Assembly (NCBI GenBank): GCA_964370855.1
Contig: CAYJMF010000056.1
Location: forward strand, 1 to 31,875
DNA length: 31,875 nucleotides
From: JAKLKS01 sp964370855
GTDB lineage: Bacteria; Planctomycetota; JAJSAM01; JAKLKS01
Direction of reading: 5' to 3'
In this document: piece after piece, positions 16,819 through 23,868 of the stretch
How the letters are laid out: every line of letters starts with the position of its first letter
Numbering within the stretch: the stretch's first letter is position 1
The notes under the pieces: generated by a model
Seen by the model: the letters and a program-made list of their open reading frames with translations, nothing else
What the model was told of the DNA's origin: nothing
Databases searched by the model: none
Made by a program: the position numbers and the translations under genes

Positions 16819-16877
16819 GGGGTTCGACCGAAGGGGAGACCCTATCACGGAGGCGGGGCCCGACCCCTGAATCGGAA

Positions 16878-16907
16878 GGGCCGGGGGGGGGCGGGCCCCC
16901 CCGGCCC
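16878..16907 (-). terminator. GC-rich terminator hairpin after the HEAT-repeat gene
   Basis: Bases 16878-16889 pair perfectly with 16896-16907 (12 bp, all G-C) around a six-base loop, 24 bases beyond the minus-strand HEAT-repeat stop. On the minus strand it is followed by TTCCGATTC rather than a T-run, so termination would rest mostly on the very stable stem. Confidence 0.55.
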
Positions 16908-16931
16908 TCGATGACGGTTTCGATCCGCGCG

Positions 16932-19127
16932 CTAGAGGGCGCTCTGCACCTGCTTCACCACGGGCAGGGCCACGTGGTAGTTGTGGTGGCGGAAGAGATC
17001 CGAGAGGCGCGGGGCGATGCGGTACTCCGCCTTCGGCTCCATGAGGTACCCGAGGGCCGCCGTCGCGAAGGCCCTCTGCTCCCAGTCGCTGGACTCGAGG
17101 ACCGGCTTGAGGAGCTTCACGGACTCGGCGTCCCCGATGAGGCCGATGCCCTGGACGGCGGCGCCCTTGAGGAAGAACCGGGCGCTGTCCGCCTGCTGGA
17201 CGGCCACCTTGCCCGTGAGGACGTCCACGAGCACCCGCGCCTCGTCGGCGCCGCCCACGAGCCCGATGGAGAGGGCCGCGGTCCGCGCCACGTCGGCGTG
17301 GGGCCTGGAGTCGGAGGTGAGGGTCTTGGAGAGGTCCGCCGCCGCCGACGCGTCGCCGGACAGCGCCAGCGCGAGGCCCGCGTAGGCCTGGACGCCGGTC
17401 CCGGAGGAGCGGCTCGAGAAGAGGGTCTGCAGCTGCTTCTCCGTCGCGGGGGAGTCGGTGCCGAGGAGGCCGAGGGCGAGCACCACGGAGGACTGGGAGT
17501 TGAGGTCGAGCTTCTTCAGCTCGGGCACCATCTCCATGAGGGTCTTCTCGTGGTCCCCGCAGGCCATGCTGGCCAGCGCCAGGGTCCCGGCCTGGAAGAG
17601 CCACTTGTCCTTCTTGTCGTTCTTCGCGATCTCGGCCAGCTCCTTGGCGATGAGGGCGTACTCCTTGGAGGTGGGGCCGAGGCGGGAGGCGATGCGCCCG
17701 AGGGAGTGGGCGGAGAAGTTCTTGGCGTAGGGGTCGGCCTTGCTGAAGCCCTCCTTGGCGAGGGCCTGGATGGCCTTGAGGTCGTTGAAGGAACCGAGGG
17801 CGAGGAGGGCCGACTGCCGCACCTCCGTCTTGCCGCCGAGGGAGGCGATGACCGCCCTGAGGGCGCTCCCGCGGACCTTCTCGTCGGCGTGCTGCCCGTA
17901 CCGCCCGAGGGCGTGGAGGGTGAAGCACTTGACGGACTCGGCGGAGTTGCGGGCGGCGAGGACCTTCTCGAACAGGGGAAGGGCCGCCGCGTCGCCCAGC
18001 ATGCCGAGGGCGAGGGCGGAGCAGGCCGCCTCGTCCTCCATGCCCACCCGGGAGACGGAGGTCTCGTAGAGCTTGCGGAGCGGCTCCACGGCGCCCTCGG
18101 GGGTGCCGAGGAGGCCGAGGCCGAGGGCGGCGTAGGCGGCCCGCTTCTCGCGGCGATCCGTGGAGGAGCCGGTCAAGGCCTTGAGGAGGTAGGGGAGGGC
18201 GACGTCGGAGTGGCCCGAGAGGCCGAGGGCCAGCAGCGCGTCCTCGCGGACGGCGAAGTCGGCGTCCGAGGTGGCCACGTTCTGCAGGAAGGGCAGCGCC
18301 TCCTTGAAGCCGCTCTTCCCGAGGGCGAGGACCGCGGCGTCCCGCACGTGGGAGTCTCCGTCGTTCAGGCGGCCGACGACGAGGGCCATGGCCTCCTGGC
18401 GGTCCGTCTCGCCGATGAGCCGGCGATCGCGGGCCGGCTCGGGCTGGGTGGAGAGCACGTAGGTGCTGGTCTTCGGGGGGGAGATCCGGGCCACGGGACG
18501 GCGCGCGAGGACCGTGGCGATGTACTCCTCCTTGGCGCCCTCGAAGTAGAAGGGCCAGATCTTGTCCGCGTCGTCCTGCGAGGTCTTCTTGCCGCCCACG
18601 CCGGCGCCGCCGCCGCCGCCGCTGACGGACGGGGCGGAAGCGCCGCCGCCGGTGGTGTCGCCGGAGGAGGGGGGAGGAGCGCTGCCGCCGCCGCTGGAAC
18701 CGCCGGAGTCTCCGCCGGAGTCGCCGCCCCCGCCGGTGTCGGGGCTGGAGGGGGTGCCGCCGGAGTCGCCGCCGCCGGAGTCCCCGCCGCCGGAGTCGCC
18801 GCCGCCGGAGTCGCCGCCGCCGGAGTCGCCGCCGCCGGTGCCGCCGCCGGAGTCGCCCCCGCCGGCGCTGGTCCCGTCCCCGCCCCCGGAGGTCCCGTCC
18901 CCGGAGCCGCCGGTGCTGCCGCCGCCCGTGGGCGGAGCCGGCGTGCCGCCGCCGCCCCCGGAGGTGCCGGAATCGGGGGTGGACTGGGCGGTGTCCTCGC
19001 GGACGATATACTTGTCGCCGGGGCCGCGGAAGTTGCCGCCGAGGCGGTCGGCACGGGCGCCGGGGGAGCCGCCCCAGGCGGCGGCCAGCGCCACGGTGAG
19101 CACGGTGAGGAGGAGTCGACGGTTCAT
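16932..19127 (-). CDS. Secreted HEAT-repeat protein with Gly/Ser/Asp linker
   Basis: The 731-residue protein starts at ATG 19127, chosen over upstream in-frame codons because AAGGAGA lies just before it and a signal peptide follows (MNRRLLLTVLTVALAAAWGG, with cleavage near GARA-DR). Residues about 45-185 are a low-complexity linker dominated by DSGGG units. From about 230 to the end there are many HEAT/PBS-lyase-like alpha repeats of about 35-40 residues, with recurrent phrases such as AVLALGKSG, ALLALGLSG and ALGLGLLGTPEG. HEAT solenoids are protein-protein scaffolds, so an envelope scaffold role is inferred, with no enzymatic motif seen. A GC hairpin follows the stop. Confidence 0.85.
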   Translation of the reverse strand: MNRRLLLTVLTVALAAAWGGSPGARADRLGGNFRGPGDKYIVREDTAQSTPDSGTSGGGGGTPAPPTGGGSTGGSGDGTSGGGDGTSAGGGDSGGGTGGGDSGGGDSGGGDSGGGDSGGGDSGGTPSSPDTGGGGDSGGDSGGSSGGGSAPPPSSGDTTGGGASAPSVSGGGGGAGVGGKKTSQDDADKIWPFYFEGAKEEYIATVLARRPVARISPPKTSTYVLSTQPEPARDRRLIGETDRQEAMALVVGRLNDGDSHVRDAAVLALGKSGFKEALPFLQNVATSDADFAVREDALLALGLSGHSDVALPYLLKALTGSSTDRREKRAAYAALGLGLLGTPEGAVEPLRKLYETSVSRVGMEDEAACSALALGMLGDAAALPLFEKVLAARNSAESVKCFTLHALGRYGQHADEKVRGSALRAVIASLGGKTEVRQSALLALGSFNDLKAIQALAKEGFSKADPYAKNFSAHSLGRIASRLGPTSKEYALIAKELAEIAKNDKKDKWLFQAGTLALASMACGDHEKTLMEMVPELKKLDLNSQSSVVLALGLLGTDSPATEKQLQTLFSSRSSGTGVQAYAGLALALSGDASAAADLSKTLTSDSRPHADVARTAALSIGLVGGADEARVLVDVLTGKVAVQQADSARFFLKGAAVQGIGLIGDAESVKLLKPVLESSDWEQRAFATAALGYLMEPKAEYRIAPRLSDLFRHHNYHVALPVVKQVQSAL
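18768..18854. repeat. 15-bp tandem repeat encoding (DSGGG)n
   Basis: Four 15-bp units of GCCGCCGCCGGAGTC (one with C for G at its first base) span 18768-18827. A diverged unit and a 12-bp partial unit continue to 18854. On the coding (minus) strand each unit reads Asp-Ser-Gly-Gly-Gly, at residues about 92-120 of the HEAT-repeat protein. Such perfect units can change copy number by slippage without shifting the frame. Confidence 0.8.
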
Positions 19128-19292
19128 GGCTGTCTCCTTGTCGCGACTGAAGTCCCTGTCGCTGCGGCAGTTCCGGTGAGGCCGTTTCGCAACTCGACGG
19201 GCCCGTGCGGCCATGGTACCCGCCGGAGGGGCCGGATGCTCCTCCCCTCCCCCTTGTAAACGAGGGCGAGCCAGGGTTTTCCACGGGATTCC

Positions 19293-19302
19293 GGGATTCC
19301 CG
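19293..19302. promoter_or_regulatory. GGGATTCCCG palindrome, inverted copy of the intergenic motif
   Basis: The core GGGATTCCC here is the reverse complement of the GGGAATCCC core at 13924 and 16806, with a second half-site (GGGATTCC) directly before it at 19285-19292. It lies between the divergent HEAT-repeat and PilZ genes, 34 bases before the PilZ -35 box. The gene-free stretch 19128-19458 otherwise contains the PilZ promoter and nothing coding. Confidence 0.3.
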
Positions 19303-19335
19303 TGACGGCAGGCGGGAGGGTCCCCCCCGTTCCCA

Positions 19336-19364
19336 TTGACTCCCTTGGGATCGGAGGCTATCCT
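19336..19364 (+). promoter_or_regulatory. Sigma70-type promoter of the PilZ gene
   Basis: TTGACT (19336-19341) and TATCCT (19359-19364) are separated by exactly 17 bp, the best housekeeping-type promoter in the window. Transcription would start about 19371, leaving a leader of roughly 80-90 bases before the coding region. Confidence 0.7.
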
Positions 19365-19458
19365 CCCCCCGTCGGTCTCCTTCGGCGGCCCCCATGGGCG
19401 GGTCCGCCCGTTTCCCGTTGCGCCGTTCCGCCGCCCGCCGGGAGGTCACCCCTTGGAG

Positions 19459-19797
19459 ATGGAGCGTCGCCAGTCGCCCCGGGAGTTCCGCGTCCTCAAA
19501 GCCATCGGGCGGAAGAACCAGGGGGCCGAGATCCACGGCACCATCGAGAACCTCTCCGCGGGGGGGGCCTTCTTCGTCTGCGATTTCCCCGACGCCCCGG
19601 TCCTCGACGGGGAGGTCGTCTCCCTCGAGATCCCCTACCGGCTGGAGGAGAGCGGCGTCGAGGCCGGGACCCTTCGCTGCCAGGGGGGCGTGCTTCGCAT
19701 CGAGGAGTACGGATCCGGCGCCGGCGTCATGCGCGCCTTCGCGCTCCGCTTCGAGGAGCCGGTCCGCATCTTCGGGCTCGACCTCGGCGAGGACTAG
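19459..19797 (+). CDS. PilZ-domain protein
   Basis: The 112-residue protein has the layout of a PilZ domain: an Arg-containing N-terminus (ERRQSPREFRV) followed by ENLSAGGAFF at about 30-39, the counterpart of the D/NxSxxG motif that binds cyclic di-GMP. It then has the beta-strand VVSLEIPYRL and a final LRFEEPVRIFGLDL. The first residue of the second motif is Asn rather than Asp, as in many PilZ proteins. ATG 19459 is given as the start. An in-frame TTG at 19453 has better spacing from GGAGG (19441-19445) and would add two residues. As a single-domain adaptor it could relay c-di-GMP levels to an envelope process; its partner is unknown. Confidence 0.72.
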   Translation: MERRQSPREFRVLKAIGRKNQGAEIHGTIENLSAGGAFFVCDFPDAPVLDGEVVSLEIPYRLEESGVEAGTLRCQGGVLRIEEYGSGAGVMRAFALRFEEPVRIFGLDLGED

Positions 19798-19866
19798 GAC
19801 CGCCCCTCCCCCGCCGCTCGCCTCTCCCCCCGCAACCCCGGTCCGAGTGGGGATCCACCCCATGCG

Positions 19867-19884
19867 CCGATTCCCCCGAATCGG
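19867..19884. promoter_or_regulatory. Inverted repeat before the type III PKS gene
   Basis: CCGATTC (19867-19873) and GAATCGG (19878-19884) form a perfect 7-bp inverted repeat around CCCC. It sits 70 bases after the PilZ stop and 50 bases before the PKS start. It could be a weak terminator for PilZ or an operator for the PKS operon; no T-run follows. Confidence 0.4.
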
Positions 19885-19934
19885 GTAGCGTCGCGCCGGG
19901 GGGGACTCCGACCCTCCTCCCCCGAGGAGGCGCG

Positions 19935-21191
19935 ATGCCCGTCACGCTCCGGCCCCGATCCCGCCGTCCGCTCCCCGCCGGGGGTCGCGGGCCCCGCCTC
20001 CTCCGCCACGAGGGGCTCCCGTTCCCGCGCCGCGCTCCGCACCGGGATCTCGACCCCGCGGAGGGATCGGGGCCCGCCATCCTCGGCATCGGCACGGCAC
20101 TGCCCGGCCCCTGCGTCGAGCAGGAGGTGGCCGCCGAGGCGGTCATCCGCATGGCGGGGATGGCCGGGGCCGAGGCGGCATGGACGCGGAGGCTCTTCCG
20201 ACGGTCCGGCGTGGAACGCAGGCGGACGGTGATGGAGGACCTCGCCGCGGGCCGCGCCCCCTTCGGGGGGAACCCCCGCCCGGGGACGGCCCTGCGGATG
20301 GCGCTCTACCGCGAACACGCCGGCCCCCTCGCCGCCGCCGCCGCGGCCCGGGGGCTGGCCGCCGCCGCCGTCGCCCCCGGCGAGGTGACCCACCTCGTCG
20401 TCGTCACCTGCACCGGCCTCCACGCGCCGGGCGTGGACGTCGAACTCGTGGGGCGGCTCGGGCTCCGCCCCGACGTGGAGCGCACGGTGGTGGGCTTCAT
20501 GGGCTGCTACGGCGCCTTCGCGGGGCTGCGCGTCGCCCGCATGGCGGTGCTCGCCGATCCGGGGGCCGTGGCCCTCGTCGTCTGCGTCGAACTCTGCAGC
20601 ATCCACCTGCGGTGCGACCCCTCCCCCGCCTCCCTCGTCTCCTTCTCCCTCTTCGGGGACGGGGCCGCCGCGGCGGTCATCGCCGGCCCCCGGCCCCGCC
20701 GCGGCGTCCTCCTCGCCCTCGGGCCGGCGGCGACGCGGGTCGAGCCCGGGACCGGCCCGATGATGGGCTGGGACGTCGGCGACGACGGCTTCGAGATGAC
20801 CCTCGCGCCGGAGATCCCCGCCCGGGTCGGGGGAGCCGTGGCGGACTTCGTCGGCGGCCTCGACCCCGGCGAAGGGGTCGAGGCCTGGTGCGTGCATCCC
20901 GGCGGCCCCGCCGTCCTCGCCGCGGCGGAGAGGGCCCTCGGCCTTCCCGCGGCCGCCCTCGACGATTCCCGGGCCGTGCTCCGCACCATCGGCAACGTCT
21001 CCAGCGGGACCATCCTCTTCGTGCTGGAGCGCGCCGCGGCGCGCGCCGCCGAGGGCGCCCGCCTCGTCGCCCTCGGCTTCGGACCGGGCCTCACCCTCGA
21101 GGGCCTCCTGCTGCGGCGGGGCGGCGTCCCCGTCCGCGCCCCCGCCCCCTCCCCGGTGGAGGCGGCGGACGTCACCGGGTCCGCCCCGTGA
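19935..21191 (+). CDS. Type III polyketide synthase (chalcone/stilbene synthase family)
   Basis: The 418-residue enzyme has the full catalytic triad of type III polyketide synthases: Cys191 in GFMGCYGAF, His321 in VHPGGPAV and Asn354 in IGNVSSGTI. Thiolase-fold landmarks such as GIGTALPG (about 51-58), VVTCTGLHAPGVD and LFGDGAAAAVI are also present. Such enzymes extend a starter acyl-CoA with malonyl-CoA units without an ACP. The first 45 residues are an Arg-rich extension. The start is ATG 19935 behind GAGGAGG (19924-19930). It overlaps the methyltransferase as GTGA. Bacterial relatives often occur with a methyltransferase and an FAD-dependent oxidoreductase; only the first partner is intact here. 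The product is unknown (alkylresorcinol, pyrone or similar). Confidence 0.9.
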   Translation: MPVTLRPRSRRPLPAGGRGPRLLRHEGLPFPRRAPHRDLDPAEGSGPAILGIGTALPGPCVEQEVAAEAVIRMAGMAGAEAAWTRRLFRRSGVERRRTVMEDLAAGRAPFGGNPRPGTALRMALYREHAGPLAAAAAARGLAAAAVAPGEVTHLVVVTCTGLHAPGVDVELVGRLGLRPDVERTVVGFMGCYGAFAGLRVARMAVLADPGAVALVVCVELCSIHLRCDPSPASLVSFSLFGDGAAAAVIAGPRPRRGVLLALGPAATRVEPGTGPMMGWDVGDDGFEMTLAPEIPARVGGAVADFVGGLDPGEGVEAWCVHPGGPAVLAAAERALGLPAAALDDSRAVLRTIGNVSSGTILFVLERAAARAAEGARLVALGFGPGLTLEGLLLRRGGVPVRAPAPSPVEAADVTGSAP

Positions 21192-21904
21192 ACCTGCTCC
21201 CCCCGCCCCTCGGGGAGCGCCGGCCGGGTCCGGAGCGGATGGACGACCCCGCCTCCCTCGACGGGGAGGAGCTGCGCGGCGCGCTGGCGGGGCTCCGCGC
21301 CGTCAACCGCTGGCTCGGGGGGGAGGGGACGACCCGCCGCGCCCTCGACGACCTCGCGGACCGGGTGCCCCTCGGCCCCCGCATCGAGGTCCTCGACGCC
21401 GGCGGGGGCTCCGGGGACGCGGCGCCGGGGATTCTCGCGTGGGCGCGGCGGAGGGGACTCGGGGCCCGGGTCGTCGTCCTCGACATCCACCCGGGGACGG
21501 CCCGCGAGGCGGAGGCGCGGCTCTCGGGGCTCGAGGGGGCCGAGTCCCTCGCCGGGGACCTCTTCGACCTCCCCCCGCGCTCCTTCGACGTCGTCCACGC
21601 GGGGCTCCTCCTCCACCACTTCGACGGCGACGGGGCCGCCCGGGCGCTGCGTGCGATGGCGCGCATCGCGCGCAAGGGGGTCGTCGTGAACGACCTCCGC
21701 CGCCACCCCGTGCCCTGGGCGCTCATCCGCTGGATCACGCTGCTCGCGTCCCGCAACGAGGCCCTGCGCCACGACGCCCCGCTCTCCGTGGCCCGGGCCT
21801 TCACCGCCGGGGACTGGCGGACCCTCGGCCCGTCGGCGGGGCTCGACCTCCGCTTCCGGAGGAGCTGGGCCTGGCGGTGGGCGGTGAGCGGGGTGCACGC
21901 GTGA
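21188..21904 (+). CDS. SAM-dependent methyltransferase paired with the type III PKS
   Basis: The 238-residue class I methyltransferase shows motif I VLDAGGGSGDAA (about 68-79), the acidic end of beta2 in VVVLDIHPG (about 95-103), and FDVVHAGLLLHHF (about 134-146). Then comes VVVNDLRRHPVPWALI, a phrase typical of methyltransferases encoded next to bacterial type III PKSs. GTG 21188 overlaps the PKS stop; ATG 21239 is a possible internal start. It probably O- or C-methylates the polyketide, as an inference from context. Its stop overlaps a GTG at 21901 that would start a third gene, of which only a stub remains. Confidence 0.82.
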   Translation: MNLLPPPLGERRPGPERMDDPASLDGEELRGALAGLRAVNRWLGGEGTTRRALDDLADRVPLGPRIEVLDAGGGSGDAAPGILAWARRRGLGARVVVLDIHPGTAREAEARLSGLEGAESLAGDLFDLPPRSFDVVHAGLLLHHFDGDGAARALRAMARIARKGVVVNDLRRHPVPWALIRWITLLASRNEALRHDAPLSVARAFTAGDWRTLGPSAGLDLRFRRSWAWRWAVSGVHA

Positions 21905-21954
21905 CCCGTGACTGCGGTCAGGCCCGTGGCTGCGCGAGCGGGCTTCTCTTCTAG
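21901..21954 (+). pseudogene. Possible 5' stub of the PKS-cluster FAD oxidoreductase
   Basis: GTG 21901 overlaps the methyltransferase stop as GTGA, the coupling used throughout this cluster, and opens VTRDC. The next residues do not continue into the expected GGGPAG dinucleotide fold; the frame ends after 17 codons. PKS-methyltransferase pairs of this type are often followed by an FAD-dependent oxidoreductase, so the simplest reading is a gene cut off after about five codons where foreign DNA begins. With so few residues the identity is a guess. Confidence 0.3.
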
Positions 21955-21967
21955 TGCCATTCAGCTA

Positions 21968-22669
21968 TCAGGAGGAACGACAGCTGCGGCATACCGGCTT
22001 GCTCATGGTAGTCCTTTCGACCGAGCCGCACTCGTGGCAGAACTTCTCCTTGTACGCCGGGTTCTCGTACTTCGCCCACTCGCCGTAGCAGGACCTGCAG
22101 AGGGGTTTCTCGCGGTCCAGCGGAAGGCCGGCGTTGCACCGAATGCAGTGCCCCTCCTTCTCCTTGGCCCTGGCCTTCTTTCCAGGCAGCTCGGAAGCTG
22201 CGCCCTTCTCCCTCGTCCCGCGCTCCGCCATCTCGTGCAGGATGGCCTTCTCCTTGAAGTGTTCGAAGGCGGCGCACATGAGCCTGAAGTCCTCGCCTGC
22301 CGCGTTCTTCCCGATGCTCACTGCCATCTCCCCGCTGTTGTGGGCACTGTTCTCGGTGAGGTTCATCGAGGTGGAAATGGCGAGCGTGCTGGAGATGTAC
22401 AGCTTGGCGTGCAGCCAGGGGAGGTACATGACCTTCATGCCCATTCTCTCGAACTCCGCGACGGCCTCGCTGTGCCGCTGCTCCGAGCGCCCCCCACGCG
22501 TGATCAGCGACACGTGAACCCCCCGAGCGAGTGCCCCCTGAATGCACTCTCTGAGGGTCTCCTTCGGATCGAAGTACCCGGTGATCAGGCGAAGTTCCCC
22601 GCCCGCCTCTGCGTTCTTGATCAGGTCTCGAACGGCGGGCAGCACCAGCTCTCCGTACAGGACTTGCAT
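21968..22669 (-). CDS. PLD-like protein with two C-terminal zinc ribbons
   Basis: The 233-residue protein starts at ATG 22669 behind GGGAGGGG. Residues about 1-125 form one phospholipase-D-like unit with the motif HAKLYI (His87, Lys89) followed by SMNLTENS (Asn103) and Glu114. The HKD Asp position appears to be Ser, so catalysis is uncertain. Two CxxC...CxxC zinc ribbons follow: CIRC with CRSC (about 175-194), then CHEC with CRSC (about 210-231), joined by WAKYENPAYKEKF. PLD-like proteins of this build may act as nucleases or nucleic-acid binders. Its base composition looks less GC-extreme than the genes to its left, and it sits beside a tRNA scar, so horizontal origin is likely. No membrane segment is seen. 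Confidence 0.75.
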   Translation of the reverse strand: MQVLYGELVLPAVRDLIKNAEAGGELRLITGYFDPKETLRECIQGALARGVHVSLITRGGRSEQRHSEAVAEFERMGMKVMYLPWLHAKLYISSTLAISTSMNLTENSAHNSGEMAVSIGKNAAGEDFRLMCAAFEHFKEKAILHEMAERGTREKGAASELPGKKARAKEKEGHCIRCNAGLPLDREKPLCRSCYGEWAKYENPAYKEKFCHECGSVERTTMSKPVCRSCRSS

Positions 22670-22715
22670 GACCCCTCCCTTCTGGCCTGACTCCCGCCCC
22701 ACACGCCTCCAGCGC

Positions 22716-22772
22716 TGGTGCCCGGGGTGGGAATCGAACCCACATGCCCTTGCGGGCAGAGGTTTTTGAAAC
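22716..22772 (-). repeat. 3' fragment of tRNA-Leu(CAA): integration (att) scar
   Basis: On the minus strand this reads as the 3' part of a type II tRNA. It has anticodon loop TTCAAAA with anticodon CAA (22766-22768), 3' anticodon strand ACCTC, and a long variable arm TGCCC-GCAA-GGGCA. These are followed by T-arm GTGGG-TTCGATT-CCCAC, acceptor strand CCCGGGC, discriminator A, and CCA at 22718-22716. The 5' half is absent: upstream of the loop the bases stop pairing after two positions and no GCCCGGG acceptor strand is present. A truncated 3' copy of this kind is the displaced attachment site of an element integrated in the tRNA gene. By the usual geometry the element lies to the right, with the intact tRNA beyond the window. 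Confidence 0.8.
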
Positions 22773-23103
22773 GGTCCGGGGCCTCCTGCGAGGGGGGCTC
22801 CGGATCCGTTCCCCGAGGGAAACCGGACGGAAACGGACCGGACAGGGACCGGGCGCGTTGCTGAGAGATCGTGGACAAGGGAATGGACAAGCGACGGTCC
22901 CCCGCCACGGCCGCGACGACGGACGCCCCCGCCGGGTTGCCCCTCGCCACCCTCCCCCACCGGCCCCCAGGAAGGCCCCTCCGCGGGCCGCTGGCGAGGC
23001 CCGGGGCTCCGAGATGGCACGTCGGGTGTCTCCATCGGCTCCGCCGCGGTCCCGGGCCAGCCTGCGCGCCCTGCGGGGCCTCCGGCGAAGGACGGGGGGC
23101 GAC
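22773..23103. other. Gene-free element end beside the tRNA scar
   Basis: No convincing gene was found here on either strand. The first 100 bases hold short interspersed copies of GGACCG, ACCGGAC and GGAAACGGACC in both orientations. These could be arm-type integrase binding sites next to an att core, but the repeats are short and GC-biased. No integrase reading frame borders the scar within the window. Confidence 0.4.
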
Positions 23104-23544
23104 CTACAGGAGGGCCGCCGCCCGCGCCGCCCGCTCGAGGATGGCGACGGCCTCCCGCCGGCCTACGGTCCCCTCGGCGGTCCGGAAGACGCCGACGACG
23201 GCGCGTAGAAGGGGGTCCCGGGGCATCCTGCGGCCGGGGACCTGCCCGCGCTCATCCTGGGCGAGGTGCGGGATGCAGGCGCCGTCACGGAAGGCCGGGA
23301 GGTTGCAGCCGGGACGGCCGCAGGCCTCGACGGACCGGGGGCGATCCTCCTCGGGGCGCCGGAACGCGAACCCCGGAGCCTCCCCCCGCTCCTCGCGCCG
23401 CCGGGCCCTGTCCCACGTCCGCCCGTAGCAGCGGCGGCAGAGTCCCCGGACCCGGGCGACCCCCGGACACCCTTCCGTGGAGCACTCGGGCCCCTTGAGA
23501 GGGGGAGCCGGCGGGGTGACGGTGGCGGCGGATGGGTCCAGCAT
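23104..23544 (-). CDS. Small zinc-knuckle protein, phage/island type
   Basis: The 146-residue protein has two Cys clusters: CSTEGCPGVARVRGLCRRCY (about 21-40) and CGRPGCNLPAFRDGACIPH (about 75-93). Each follows the CxxxxC...CxxC/H spacing of small zinc-binding modules often found in phage and island proteins, some beside HNH nucleases. A basic RRREERGE stretch lies between them. No catalytic motif is visible, so nucleic-acid binding is the most that can be inferred. It is the first gene inside the presumed integrated element. Confidence 0.6.
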   Translation of the reverse strand: MLDPSAATVTPPAPPLKGPECSTEGCPGVARVRGLCRRCYGRTWDRARRREERGEAPGFAFRRPEEDRPRSVEACGRPGCNLPAFRDGACIPHLAQDERGQVPGRRMPRDPLLRAVVGVFRTAEGTVGRREAVAILERAARAAALL

Positions 23545-23658
23545 CGCGGGCCGATTCTCGCCGGTTCCTCCCGGCCCGTCAACCTCGGCGGGGCGGTCCC
23601 TGAATCGAACCGCCCCGGCCGATGCGGGCCCGGGGCGGGAGCGGCGCGGAGGGCGGCC

Positions 23659-23868
23659 CTACAGCGCGCCGGCCATCTTCCGGGCGACGACCGCATCCCA
23701 TGCGACCCCCACGGGCTTCCACCCGGTGGGATTCTCGTCGGGGGAGCACTTCTTCAGGATGGCGATCTGGTCGTTCTCGAAGGCGATCGCTCCCTCGTCC
23801 GACACCATCTCAACGATGCACCCCGCCGCGTCCGCGCCGATGTCGCCCTTCCGCACGGTAGCCTCCAT
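23659..23868 (-). CDS. Small hypothetical protein
   Basis: This 69-residue acidic protein starts at ATG 23868, with GAGGA almost touching the start codon. The sequence (KGDIGADAAGCIVEMVSDE, then FENDQIAIL) suggests a small beta-barrel-like fold, but I recognise no family. It is in the same orientation as the zinc-knuckle gene that follows it. Confidence rests on plausible composition and the ribosome site only. Confidence 0.45.
   Translation of the reverse strand: MEATVRKGDIGADAAGCIVEMVSDEGAIAFENDQIAILKKCSPDENPTGWKPVGVAWDAVVARKMAGAL

Noticed and set aside
18768..18854. CRISPR-like array
   Set aside because: The 15-bp units are contiguous, have no spacers and encode a regular in-frame DSGGG linker.
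16750..19863. Alternative minus-strand frame of over 1000 codons overlapping the HEAT-repeat gene
   Set aside because: It is an Arg/Pro/Gly-rich shadow. The chosen frame has a signal peptide, regular HEAT repeats and a good ribosome site.
22716..22772. tRNA-Sec fragment (anticodon TCA), tempting given the Sec gene in the window
   Set aside because: The discriminator is A rather than the G of tRNA-Sec, the variable arm is only 14 bases, and the seven-base loop TTCAAAA centres on CAA. A leucine tRNA fits better.
22670..23035. N-terminal extension of the PLD-like protein up to 23035
   Set aside because: The extra 122 residues are Arg/Gly/Pro-rich, run through the tRNA fragment and lack any domain. 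ATG 22669 has a strong ribosome site and starts the conserved fold.
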